This document shows positions 17,245 through 25,620 of a DNA stretch of 64,000 nucleotides, in pieces. Positions within the stretch are counted from its first letter, which is position 1; the number at the start of each line of letters is the position of its first letter. A program made the translations under genes and the position numbers. Source of the stretch: Treponema sp. GTDB taxonomy: Bacteria; Spirochaetota; Spirochaetia; Treponematales; Breznakiellaceae. Where the stretch lies: positions 1 through 64,000 of the forward strand of contig WQSN01000004.1 of the NCBI GenBank assembly GCA_009787835.1, read 5' to 3'. The notes beneath the pieces were generated by a model. It searched no databases. It saw nothing but the letters and a program-made list of their open reading frames with translations, and was not told the origin of the DNA.

Positions 17245-18228
17245 GTGGATTCCAGATTCAGAAAAATTTTTAAAGTTACAGCTACTGTTCTCTTTGCGGC
17301 GCTTGCGGTGCTTTACCCGGTATTTGTTTATTATTCTCTTGTTATCCGAAAAATTCCGTTACGGCAGTTTTCCCTTGCAGTTATTATTTTTGCGTTTCTT
17401 ATCTTTATAACAGGCACTTCACGGGGAAAGTCCTTTAAATATAACGCATTAATTCTCCTGGGGTTAGGCGCTTTGTGTCTTCTCCTGAATACATCAATTA
17501 TCTTAAAATTTTATCCGTTAATAATGAATTTGGTGTTTCTTGTGAATTTTGGTATTACTTTATTCTCGCCTCCCTGTATGGTTTTTCGTTTCGCGACAAT
17601 GCAGGATAAATCAATAAAAGGATCACCCACAGAAAAACAAGTTGAAACTTACTGCCGTAAAGTAACCATTGTCTGGTGCGTTTTTTTTATTTTAAACGGG
17701 AGCGCAGCAGCCTGGACAATTTTTTTTGGCACTGACGCGCAGTGGTCTATATATAACGGCGGAATTTCATATATACTTACTGGTATCATTTTTGCGGGAG
17801 AATTTATCATAAGAATGATAGTGCAAAAGAAAATGAATAAATCCGTTCCGCCATCCGTCAACGGATTTAACAGTTTAAACAACACTGAAAAGATAATAGA
17901 TAAAACAGAAAACAAGGTAAGCATGATTTTGGAATTAAATGAATCCAATCCGTATTTCAGCGGACATTTTCCCGGTTTCCCCATACTTCCCGCCGTAGCC
18001 CAGCTTGAGATGGCGGTCCGTTTCAGTTCGCGTATTTTCGGAACGGGAACCGCGATTTCACAAATCAAAAGGATGAAATTCATCAACCCGGTTCATCCGC
18101 CTCTGGCAATTTTATTAATAATTGAAGTAAAAAATGACACTTTAAGTTTTAATATAAGTTCATCTGACGGTGAATTAAATTATTCTTTGGGGACGGTTAT
18201 TTTGTATCCCCCTTCGGAGATTGCGTGA
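17245..18228 (+). CDS. Fusion of a COG4648-type membrane protein and a hotdog 3-hydroxyacyl-ACP dehydratase (ApeG::ApeI-like)
   Basis: Residues 1-195 contain about six membrane helices and resemble the COG4648 membrane protein found in aryl polyene clusters. Residues 225-327 are a FabZ/ApeI-like hotdog dehydratase: HFPGFPILPA places the catalytic His at 241, and Glu255 lies exactly 14 residues later as in FabZ. The enzyme should remove water from 3-hydroxyacyl-ACP at the inner face of the membrane. In the published aryl polyene order these two proteins flank the aryl-AMP ligase (ApeH); here the ligase is absent and the neighbours are joined. The start is a GTG with AGGA five bases upstream. 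The next gene overlaps by four bases. Confidence 0.85.
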   Translation: MDSRFRKIFKVTATVLFAALAVLYPVFVYYSLVIRKIPLRQFSLAVIIFAFLIFITGTSRGKSFKYNALILLGLGALCLLLNTSIILKFYPLIMNLVFLVNFGITLFSPPCMVFRFATMQDKSIKGSPTEKQVETYCRKVTIVWCVFFILNGSAAAWTIFFGTDAQWSIYNGGISYILTGIIFAGEFIIRMIVQKKMNKSVPPSVNGFNSLNNTEKIIDKTENKVSMILELNESNPYFSGHFPGFPILPAVAQLEMAVRFSSRIFGTGTAISQIKRMKFINPVHPPLAILLIIEVKNDTLSFNISSSDGELNYSLGTVILYPPSEIA

Positions 18229-18974
18229 AACAGGGTTTTATCATACCGGTATACAGGCACGGAAGAACCGCGTGCGCCATAGCGGAAAAACTTTTAAAAT
18301 TCGGCTTACCGGTTATTTTGATAGACGATGGTAATGACGCAGATGAAAGAAAAATATTGACTGAATTTGTATCCAGAACAAAGGGAATAAGGGTCGCCAG
18401 ACTGGAAAAAAATTCAGGCAAGGGCGGAGCGGTAATCAAAGGCATTGAAACAGCGAAAGAATTGTGTTTAACACATGTTCTGCAGATTGACGCGGACGGC
18501 CAGCATGATGACAGCAAAGTCAGTTTTTTTCTGCAGGAATCAATTAATCATCCCGATAAAATAATCTGCGGATATCCGGAATATGATGAAACTGTCCCCA
18601 AAAGCAGGCTTAACGGACGGAAGATTTCCAATTTTTGGGCAATGATTGTCACGCTTTCCGGAGAACTAAAAGATGTGCTCTGCGGTTTCAGGGTATATCC
18701 TGTTGATATTACATATCACATAACAAGAAACCGTTCCATTGACAGGCGCATGGGCTTTGATCCTGAGATAATGGTCCGCCTTTACTGGAAAGAGATTTAT
18801 CCTGTATTTCATCCCATTAAGGTGATATACCCGCAGGGAGGGATTTCTAATTTTAACGCGGTTTGGGATAATATCCGCATAAGCTGGACATTTACAAGGC
18901 TTTGTATCGGCATGATAGTGCGCATACCCATATTAATAATCCGGAAAATCAGGCGAAGGAAAAATAAAACATGA
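18225..18974 (+). CDS. Family 2 glycosyltransferase (dolichyl-phosphate mannosyltransferase-like)
   Basis: A GT-A-fold enzyme of 249 residues. IPVYRHG and LIDDGNDAD near the N-terminus form the nucleotide-sugar site, and DADGQHD is the metal-binding DXD region. The C-terminal basic, hydrophobic tail (IGMIVRIPILIIRKIRRRK) should anchor it at the membrane. In aryl polyene clusters the equivalent protein (ApeJ) is a glycosyltransferase fused to an acyltransferase; here only the glycosyltransferase half is present, and a separate PlsC-like acyltransferase lies at 25615. It probably glycosylates the lipid-like product; donor and acceptor are unknown. Start and stop both overlap neighbours by four bases. 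Confidence 0.88.
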   Translation: MKQGFIIPVYRHGRTACAIAEKLLKFGLPVILIDDGNDADERKILTEFVSRTKGIRVARLEKNSGKGGAVIKGIETAKELCLTHVLQIDADGQHDDSKVSFFLQESINHPDKIICGYPEYDETVPKSRLNGRKISNFWAMIVTLSGELKDVLCGFRVYPVDITYHITRNRSIDRRMGFDPEIMVRLYWKEIYPVFHPIKVIYPQGGISNFNAVWDNIRISWTFTRLCIGMIVRIPILIIRKIRRRKNKT

Positions 18975-19423
18975 GGGAAAAACAAGGCAACGGCCCCTAT
19001 AATATTTTCGCGGAAACCGGAATTAACATAGAATTTTATGACCTGGATCCCATGAAAATTGTATGGCACGGGAATTATATAAAATACTTTGAAACAGGCC
19101 GGCGCGTCCTTTTGGAAAAGATCAAATTCGGCTTTAAGGATATGGAAGAAGCCGGTTTCGCCTTTCCGATTATCGAACTTTCCGCAAAATATATTGAGCC
19201 TTTAAGATTCAATGATAAGGTAATAATAAAGGCAATTCTTATGGAATATGAAAACCGCCTGAAAATCAAATATGAAATTCGCAATGATGAAACAGGAATT
19301 ATCACTACAAAGGGAATGAGCACCCAGATGGCGATTAATATGATTAAAAATGAATCATGTTTTGTCTGTCCGAAAATTTTAATTGATAAGGTTGAAGCTC
19401 TTTTCGGCAGGGAAAAGCAATGA
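18971..19423 (+). CDS. Hotdog acyl thioesterase (4-hydroxybenzoyl-CoA thioesterase family, ApeK-like)
   Basis: The 150-residue protein has the 4HBT signature FYDLDPMKIVWHGNY; Asp26 aligns with the catalytic Asp17 of the Pseudomonas 4-hydroxybenzoyl-CoA thioesterase. It should hydrolyse an acyl-ACP or acyl-CoA thioester, either to release the chain or to clear wrong primers. The position between the glycosyltransferase and the LolA-like gene is the same as in aryl polyene clusters. ATGA overlaps at both ends show tight coupling. Confidence 0.88.
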   Translation: MREKQGNGPYNIFAETGINIEFYDLDPMKIVWHGNYIKYFETGRRVLLEKIKFGFKDMEEAGFAFPIIELSAKYIEPLRFNDKVIIKAILMEYENRLKIKYEIRNDETGIITTKGMSTQMAINMIKNESCFVCPKILIDKVEALFGREKQ

Positions 19424-20073
19424 AAAAATCCTTGATTGTTCTGTGCATATTTTTAATTCCTGCCGCGTTTGTTCAGGCGCAGAATGAGGAAGTTTTTCGC
19501 CACCCGCTTTCAGCGCAGAATACATCAGCGTTCAGGGCGACATGCGCAAGCCTCGCAGGGCATCAGATTATCCGCGGGCGTTTTGAACAGGAAAAGATTC
19601 TGTCCAGGCTTAACCGTTCGCTTAAATCGTCAGGCAGCTTTATCATCGCGGTAGGTTCCGGCATGGTTTGGGATACATTGAGTCCGTTTCCGTCCACTCT
19701 TGTGCTTGGCGCGGATTATTTAATTCAATCCCGTCCCGGCGGCCAAAAAACAGTTTTAAGCGCGCAGGGCAACGAGGTATTCCTGAGCATGGCGGATGTA
19801 ATCAGCGCTGTATTTTCAGGTAACGCGCGCGGGCTGGAGAATAATTTTAATATTTACTATCATTCTGTTTCCGGTTCCTGGGAAATGGGACTAATTCCCG
19901 TTGACAGGGCGATAAATTCATTCGCGCAAAGAATAATAATGAAAGGTGATTCTGTCATTAAATCAATTCAGATAACAGAGCAAAGCGGCGATTCAACAAT
20001 TTATATTATGTCAAATCACAATTTTCCGGAGGCATTGAACGCCAATGAAAGAGCGGTTTTCGCGCTTCCTTAA
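19420..20073 (+). CDS. LolA-like periplasmic carrier protein
   Basis: A signal peptide (MKKSLIVLCIFLIPAAFVQA, cleavage after AQA) leads into a LolA-type open beta-barrel: the N-terminal helix is followed by GRFEQEKIL and SGSFIIAVGSGMVWDTLSPF, close to the (F.Q.K.....L.S.G.....W....P) pattern of the family. In polyene clusters such a protein (ApeL position) is thought to ferry the hydrophobic product across the periplasm from the exporter. The last 29 bases overlap the exporter gene, so the two are made together. Confidence 0.85.
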   Translation: MKKSLIVLCIFLIPAAFVQAQNEEVFRHPLSAQNTSAFRATCASLAGHQIIRGRFEQEKILSRLNRSLKSSGSFIIAVGSGMVWDTLSPFPSTLVLGADYLIQSRPGGQKTVLSAQGNEVFLSMADVISAVFSGNARGLENNFNIYYHSVSGSWEMGLIPVDRAINSFAQRIIMKGDSVIKSIQITEQSGDSTIYIMSNHNFPEALNANERAVFALP

Positions 20074-22483
20074 AAAAACATTTAACAGAACAAATAAATG
20101 GGAACTCTACATCTGGATCTTTTTTCACATAAGCATTCCGCTTTTGCTTTTGTTTTCTGTTTTTGCAATAGGACCTGTCAATATTAACACTTCCCTGTTT
20201 GACATGTTGCCCCAGTCTGTCCAGGCTAAATCTGTCATGGAAGCGGATAAGGTTCTGGGAGACAGAAACGGCAGGGAGCTTGTAATTTTATGCGCCGCGC
20301 GGGATTTTGAAAACGCGAAAAAGGGAGCGGCCCTTCTTTACGATGAATATAAAGATTCAGATAAAATTGAAGATATAATACTGTATTTTGATTCAGGCGT
20401 AATTGATGATTTTTACCGCTATCTTTTTGATTATCGTTTTGTAATCGCCGCAAACGAAACTGTCGAATTGCTGGAAAGCGGACAGGCGCAGACACTTGCG
20501 TATGACGCGCTCTCCCGCGCGTTCGCCGCGATTAATTTTTTCCCGCTGGATAATCTGGATAAAGACCCTTTTCTGTTAGCTGAAAAAAGAATAGGCGAAT
20601 TCCTTTCATCTTCGCTGTTGTCAGGCTCAATGACATTAAAAGACGAAGTAATAGCCGCGGAAATTGACGGAGTATTTTATGTGCTATTGCGCATGACGCT
20701 TGCGCCCGGCTCTGTGTCTTTGCAGGCTGACAAAAATATAATTGGAAACATTTATTCTTCTGCGCCCGCAATAATGGAAGAAATACCGGGACTCGCTTTT
20801 TATTTTTCAGGGATTCCTTTCCATAGTTACGAAAGCTCTTCTGGCGCGCAGAAAGAAGTATCAATAATAGCGGGCATTACTCTCCTTTTGATATTGATTC
20901 TGTTTTTATATGTCTTCCGGTCGGCCAAACCTGTGTTTTTCTCCATTATGGCAATCGGAATTTCACTTGGTACGGCTATAGCGGCGTCTCTGCTGTTTTT
21001 CAGGGAAATTCATATTATTACATTTGTTTTCGGCACAACATTAATCGGAACCTGCGTGGACTACTCCATTCACTTTTTCATTCACTGGAAAGGAAATACA
21101 ACAGCGCAAAACGGCGCGCAAATACGCATGTATGTTATAAAAAATATCACAATGAGTTTTATCTCCACGCAAATATGTTTTATTGTATTCTTTCTGTCGC
21201 CGTTCGCAATTTTAAAACAGTTCGCCCTCTTTTCCATGGCGGGGCTTTTAAGCTCCTACCTTACTTTCTTCTGCATCTACCCGCGTTTAAAAACGCTTAA
21301 AGAAGATAAAAGAATAATGAAAGCAAGCAGCAAGGTAAATTTAAACCTTGAAGTTTCAGGGCTGTTCATGGCGCTTCGTAAATTTCCGCAGTTAAAAAAA
21401 TTAAAACCTTTTCTCGCGGCAGGCGCGATTATAGCGGTAATAACGCTTCTTGTAGTTAACTCATCTTCAATTAAAATAAAAAATGATATTACTTCACTTT
21501 ACACGATGTCGGATAAATTGCTTGAATCGGAAATGAAATCCGCACAGGTTCTGGATTACGGCTCTCCAGGCTGGTACTTTATTGTTTCGGGATCAAGCGC
21601 GGATAATGTTCTGGAAAATGAAGAAAAACTTACATCGCGCCTGGAAGAAGAAGCGGAACGCGGAAACCTTGGCTCTTTTTTGGCGGCATCAATTTTTGTT
21701 CCCTCCCAAAAAATACAGAACAGAACATACGAGGCCATGAAAGCGCTTCTCCCCCTGGCTGACAGCCAGTTTGAATACTACGGTTTTCCGCCTGAATATT
21801 CAGATAGCTTTAAAAAAGAATTCGAAGCATTAAAGGTTTATTGTCTGCCGCAGGACGCGCCCGCCCAGGCCGGTATTTCAAATCTCTGGATTGGAGAGAT
21901 TGGAAAAAATTTTTATACCTGTGTTATGCCCCTTCATCCGGCGGACGAATCCGTTTTCAGGGCAATTGCCGCTGAATTTGATTTTGTGCATTTTATAAAC
22001 AAATCAAAGGATATAAGCGCCGATATGGACACCCTTACGCGGACAATGCTTTTTCTTTTTCTGGCCGCTTACATAATTGTATCTATAATAATTTTTATTA
22101 CGTATCCCTTGCGGGACAGCCTTAAAATATGTTTGGTTCCGCTTATTCTTGTAATGGTTTCCCTGACTGTCCTAGCAATCAATAAAATTTCCATTGGTTT
22201 CTTTTCCGCCGCCGCGCTTGTTCTGGTTTTCGGTCTGAGCCTTGATTATATATTTTTTATGACAGGGAAAAAATCAAAAGAAGAAAAAAGGCTTAACCTT
22301 ACCGGAGTAACATTATCTTTTTTAACAACATTATTATCCTTCGGCGCGCTGGCTTTCAGCAGTTTTATGCCAGTCCATCTTTTCGGTCTCACAGTCTGCG
22401 CAGGACTTGGCGCAGCCTTTATATCCGCGCTTATTTTACAGGCAAGAGCGGATCCATTTGACAAAACTTCCAATCCCATCTAG
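20045..22483 (+). CDS. MMPL/RND-family lipid exporter
   Basis: An 812-residue inner-membrane protein with the two-fold RND/MMPL plan: one helix near residues 20-45, a large periplasmic loop (about 50-270), five helices (275-410), then the second half with a helix at 455-475, a second loop and five helices from about 655 to 800. Charged residues within helices (for example FGTTLIGTCVDYSIHF and VFGLSLDYIFFM) mark the proton-relay positions typical of MMPL proteins. It is the ApeM-position exporter of polyene clusters and should move a glycolipid or polyene lipid out of the inner membrane. It overlaps the LolA-like gene by 29 bp. Confidence 0.9.
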   Translation: MKERFSRFLKKTFNRTNKWELYIWIFFHISIPLLLLFSVFAIGPVNINTSLFDMLPQSVQAKSVMEADKVLGDRNGRELVILCAARDFENAKKGAALLYDEYKDSDKIEDIILYFDSGVIDDFYRYLFDYRFVIAANETVELLESGQAQTLAYDALSRAFAAINFFPLDNLDKDPFLLAEKRIGEFLSSSLLSGSMTLKDEVIAAEIDGVFYVLLRMTLAPGSVSLQADKNIIGNIYSSAPAIMEEIPGLAFYFSGIPFHSYESSSGAQKEVSIIAGITLLLILILFLYVFRSAKPVFFSIMAIGISLGTAIAASLLFFREIHIITFVFGTTLIGTCVDYSIHFFIHWKGNTTAQNGAQIRMYVIKNITMSFISTQICFIVFFLSPFAILKQFALFSMAGLLSSYLTFFCIYPRLKTLKEDKRIMKASSKVNLNLEVSGLFMALRKFPQLKKLKPFLAAGAIIAVITLLVVNSSSIKIKNDITSLYTMSDKLLESEMKSAQVLDYGSPGWYFIVSGSSADNVLENEEKLTSRLEEEAERGNLGSFLAASIFVPSQKIQNRTYEAMKALLPLADSQFEYYGFPPEYSDSFKKEFEALKVYCLPQDAPAQAGISNLWIGEIGKNFYTCVMPLHPADESVFRAIAAEFDFVHFINKSKDISADMDTLTRTMLFLFLAAYIIVSIIIFITYPLRDSLKICLVPLILVMVSLTVLAINKISIGFFSAAALVLVFGLSLDYIFFMTGKKSKEEKRLNLTGVTLSFLTTLLSFGALAFSSFMPVHLFGLTVCAGLGAAFISALILQARADPFDKTSNPI

Positions 22484-22525
22484 TATACTGTAATATATTA
22501 TTATTTAAGGGCAGTCTGTTTTAAT

Positions 22526-23146
22526 TTGTTCATAATACAGACGATTAATGAGGATTTTTTGAGCTGTTTTCAGGAAAAAAAAAGTAAATATATTTTATTT
22601 TACCTCTTGCTGACAGGCGCGGTTTTTTGTTTTATTTCCTGCGCTACATCTTCAGTCCGGGATGACGGTCCTTTTGTTTGGATTACGGATAAATCAAAAT
22701 TTATTTTATTATCTCCGCAGAACATAGAAAAACCTGTTGACGAATTTCAGTTAATGAGCGCTTCATTCGCAGGACAAAATTATTTTATGAACAGTTGGGT
22801 AAAAGCGGATGAAAATGGAATGGATATAGTTCTTCTGAATGAAATGGGCGCAGGTCTTGGAGAGCTAATCTGGAGGGACGGTAATTTATCATTTTCATCA
22901 ACAGTGTTTCCTTCTTCCCTGCCGCCAGAATATATAGTCGCGGATTTTCAGTTATGTTTTTACAATTCAGCGGCTCTGAGTCAGGCCCTGAAAAAAAGCG
23001 GGTTGACTCTTGTTGAGACAGAAACCGCGCGGCTCATCTATATGAAGAAAACCTTAATTATAGAAATTACTAAGAGTGAAAATTCCATTACATTTAACAA
23101 CCATCTGCGCGGGTACAGTTATACATTGGAAGGTTTACGGGAATGA
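22526..23146 (+). CDS. DUF3261-type lipoprotein
   Basis: After a hydrophobic signal segment ending CFISC the mature lipoprotein contains the features of the DUF3261 family found next to the MMPL exporter in polyene clusters: SLPPEYIVADFQLCFYN matches the LPPEY.LAD.QL core. It probably sits at the outer membrane and helps insert the exported product. The TTG at 22526 gives 206 residues. The TTG at 22559 has a GAGG site five bases before it and leaves a more normal signal peptide, so it may be the true start (195 residues). The next gene overlaps by four bases. Confidence 0.8.
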   Translation: MFIIQTINEDFLSCFQEKKSKYILFYLLLTGAVFCFISCATSSVRDDGPFVWITDKSKFILLSPQNIEKPVDEFQLMSASFAGQNYFMNSWVKADENGMDIVLLNEMGAGLGELIWRDGNLSFSSTVFPSSLPPEYIVADFQLCFYNSAALSQALKKSGLTLVETETARLIYMKKTLIIEITKSENSITFNNHLRGYSYTLEGLRE

Positions 23147-23610
23147 ATAATATAATCGGCAGGGATGAGCTGCTTACTTTAATTCCTCACAGAAACAGAA
23201 TGTGCCTTTTAAGCAGGGTAAACCGCTACAATTTACAGGAATGCAGCATTGAAGCTGAATACGATATAACAGATGATTGCATGTTTTATGACTTTGAGAA
23301 TTCAGGCGTTCCCGCATGGGTAGGATTTGAATTTATCGCCCAATCAATATCCGCCTTTATCGGAATAAAAGACAAAATAAACTGCGTGCCGATAAAAGAA
23401 GGTTTTATTCTGGGCGTCTCTCACATGCAGATTGATCTTCCATTTTTCGGTAAAAACAGTATAATAACCATTAATTCCAGGGAGCTGGAAAATTTGGATC
23501 CCATTTATATTTTTGACGGAAGAATTTCAGTAGACGGTAAAAAAGTTCTCGCTGGAAAAGTAACAGTAATGGAAGTCAGCAGCGAACAAAAAAAAGGAAT
23601 TGCAAATTGA
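23143..23610 (+). CDS. 3-hydroxyacyl-ACP dehydratase (ApeP-like)
   Basis: A 155-residue single-hotdog protein of the FabZ-like ApeP group. LIPHRNRMCLLSRV near residue 16 and PAWVGFEFIAQSISAFIG are its signatures. In aryl polyene synthesis ApeP and ApeI both dehydrate the 3-hydroxyacyl intermediate; with no enoyl reductase in the cluster, each cycle leaves a double bond. Here it partners the membrane-fused dehydratase at 17245. Four-base overlaps tie it to the lipoprotein and to the ketoreductase. Confidence 0.88.
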   Translation: MNNIIGRDELLTLIPHRNRMCLLSRVNRYNLQECSIEAEYDITDDCMFYDFENSGVPAWVGFEFIAQSISAFIGIKDKINCVPIKEGFILGVSHMQIDLPFFGKNSIITINSRELENLDPIYIFDGRISVDGKKVLAGKVTVMEVSSEQKKGIAN

Positions 23611-24332
23611 ATGAAAAAAAAGTTTTAATTACAGGCGCGAGCAGAGGCATAGGCCGCGCGATTGCATTGGCAGCCGCTGAAGCCGGATATCAGATAACGG
23701 CGCATTATAACAGGGGGAAAGAAGCGGCAGAAACCCTGCAGAATGAAATTCTTGAAAAAGGCGGAAAAATTGAACTAATTCAGTTTGATGTCAGCGACAG
23801 GGATGAATGCCGCGAAAAGCTGGAAAAATGGTCACAGGAGAACGGAGCTTTTTGGGGAGTTATCTGCAACGCTGGCATCTGCGCGGACAACACATTCATA
23901 GCCATGAGTTCTGAAGGATGGGACTCTGTTCTGCGCACAGACCTGGACAGTTTTTACAATGTACTTCAGCCGCTTGTAATGCCGATCTGCCGCAAAAAAC
24001 AGGGAAGGATCATTACAATTTCATCAATATCCGGAATTATGGGAAACCGCGGACAGGTAAATTACAGCGCAGCAAAGGCGGGCATTATCGGAGCGACAAA
24101 GGCTCTGGCTCTGGAACTTGCGTCGCGTTCAATAACCGTAAATTGCATCGCTCCCGGCCTGATTGATACGGATATGCTGGTGGATGTTCCAATGGACAGG
24201 GTTTTACCAATGATCCCAATGGGCAGAACCGGAAAGCCGCAGGAAGTTGCGTCACTTGCGCTGTTCCTCCTGTCAGAGCAATCTTCGTATATTACGCGCC
24301 AGGTAATTTCAGTTAACGGAGGAATGTTATGA
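23607..24332 (+). CDS. 3-ketoacyl-ACP reductase (FabG/ApeQ-like)
   Basis: A classical short-chain dehydrogenase of 241 residues. GASRGIG (10-16) binds NADPH, NAG is the structural motif, and Ser140, Tyr153 and Lys157 (SSISG ... YSAAK) are the catalytic triad. It should reduce 3-ketoacyl-ACP to 3-hydroxyacyl-ACP. It occupies the ApeQ position between the ApeP-like dehydratase and the ketosynthase. Its stop overlaps the ATG of a 21-codon mini-cistron that leads into the ketosynthase. Confidence 0.92.
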   Translation: MNEKKVLITGASRGIGRAIALAAAEAGYQITAHYNRGKEAAETLQNEILEKGGKIELIQFDVSDRDECREKLEKWSQENGAFWGVICNAGICADNTFIAMSSEGWDSVLRTDLDSFYNVLQPLVMPICRKKQGRIITISSISGIMGNRGQVNYSAAKAGIIGATKALALELASRSITVNCIAPGLIDTDMLVDVPMDRVLPMIPMGRTGKPQEVASLALFLLSEQSSYITRQVISVNGGML

Positions 24333-24394
24333 AGCCAGGATTCATTTGGGTCGGTAATACGCAAATTTTCATCTGTGAAAGAGAGAGGTTATAA
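24329..24394 (+). CDS. 21-codon mini-cistron linking ketoreductase and ketosynthase
   Basis: An ATG overlapping the ketoreductase stop (ATGA) opens a 21-residue frame, MKPGFIWVGNTQIFICERER plus Leu, that ends in TAA two bases before the ketosynthase ATG at 24397. Its start has AACGGAGGA about four bases upstream, a strong ribosome site, which is otherwise hard to explain because no other gene starts there. It may serve to keep ribosomes on the message (translational coupling). It may also be a relic of a lost gene. No function for the peptide itself is claimed. Confidence 0.4.
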   Translation: MKPGFIWVGNTQIFICERERL

Positions 24395-24396
24395 TA

Positions 24397-25620
24397 ATGA
24401 GAAAACGGGTAGTTATCACAGGCGGTTCTGTAGTAAGCGCGCTTGGCAATGAATGGCCCCAGATTTTCGCCGCGCTTAAAGCCGGAAAAAACCGCGTACG
24501 TTATATGAAAGAATGGGAAAGGTACAGGGACATGAATACAATGCTTGCCTGTCCTGTCGATTTTACCATGCCCGATTATCCGCGTAAAAAAACCCGGGGT
24601 CTGGGCAGGATTGGACAGCTCGCACTTGTGTCAGCGGACAGGGCATTGGCAAACGCAAAGATAAGCGCAGAAGATCAAATTATTAAAAGCGGACGCCTTG
24701 GCATCGCCTACGGCTCTTCGATGGGCAGCATCGATCCTCTTTTGGATTTTTACAGTATGCTGGTGCTGGATGATACAAAAAAAATCAACGCGACTACCTA
24801 TATAAAAGCAATGCCGCAAACCTGCGCCGCGAATATTGGAGTTTTCTTCGGTATAACAGGTAGATTAATAACAACCAATACGGCGTGTACATCAAGCAGT
24901 CAGGCTATCGGTTTTGCCTATGAAACAATTCAGCGCGGTATTCAGGATGTAATGCTTGCAGGCGGCGCGGAGGAATTAAGCGCGATGGACGCAGCGATTT
25001 TCGATACCCTGTTCGCAGCAAGCACCAAAAACGACAACCCCGAAAAAACTCCCGCAGCCTATGATAAAAACCGCGACGGCCTTGTTGTCGGAGAAGGAGC
25101 CGGAACCTTAATCCTGGAGGAATATGAACACGCAAAAGCGCGCGGAGCGGATATCATCGCCGAAATCGCCGGGTTCGCGACAAATACAGACGGCTCGCAC
25201 ATCACATCGCCAAACCGCAGTACGCAAAGTATTGTAATGAAAATGTCATTGGAAGACGCAGGCCTGAAACCTGAAGCTATCGGGTACGTTAATACACACG
25301 GAACCGCCACTGATACGGGAGATATCGCCGAAAGCTGGGCCACTCATGATGTTTTTCAAAGACCGGTTCCTGCAAGCACTCTTAAAAGTTATTTTGGACA
25401 TACTCTTGGAGCCTGCGGCGTCCTTGAAGCGTGGATATCAATTAACATGATGAGGGAAAACTGGTACTGTCCCAATCTGAATCTCAGAGAACTTGATCCG
25501 CAGGTAGCTCCGCTTGATTATATCGTCACAGAAGGCAGGGTGATTAATACTGAATATATAATGTCCAATAATTTCGCGTTTGGCGGGATTAACACTTCTT
25601 TGATATTTAAAAAATTATGA
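24397..25620 (+). CDS. Beta-ketoacyl-ACP synthase II-like ketosynthase
   Basis: A 407-residue condensing enzyme with an intact Cys-His-His triad: Cys164 in TACTSSSQA, His301 in THGTATDTGD and His335 in GHTLGACG. It therefore can decarboxylate malonyl-ACP and extend the chain, and it is not a chain-length factor (which loses the Cys). Placed after the ketoreductase, it corresponds to ApeR by order. Aryl polyene clusters have two or three such proteins; this one is alone. GAGAGAGG eight bases before the ATG is a good ribosome site. Its last bases overlap the stop of the opposite-strand acyltransferase. Confidence 0.92.
   Translation: MRKRVVITGGSVVSALGNEWPQIFAALKAGKNRVRYMKEWERYRDMNTMLACPVDFTMPDYPRKKTRGLGRIGQLALVSADRALANAKISAEDQIIKSGRLGIAYGSSMGSIDPLLDFYSMLVLDDTKKINATTYIKAMPQTCAANIGVFFGITGRLITTNTACTSSSQAIGFAYETIQRGIQDVMLAGGAEELSAMDAAIFDTLFAASTKNDNPEKTPAAYDKNRDGLVVGEGAGTLILEEYEHAKARGADIIAEIAGFATNTDGSHITSPNRSTQSIVMKMSLEDAGLKPEAIGYVNTHGTATDTGDIAESWATHDVFQRPVPASTLKSYFGHTLGACGVLEAWISINMMRENWYCPNLNLRELDPQVAPLDYIVTEGRVINTEYIMSNNFAFGGINTSLIFKKL

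Noticed and set aside
16683..25620. Calling the region a type II fatty acid synthesis operon
   Set aside because: The MMPL exporter, LolA-like protein, DUF3261 lipoprotein, glycosyltransferase and ape-like order are not part of housekeeping fatty acid clusters, and no enoyl reductase, FabD or FabH is present.
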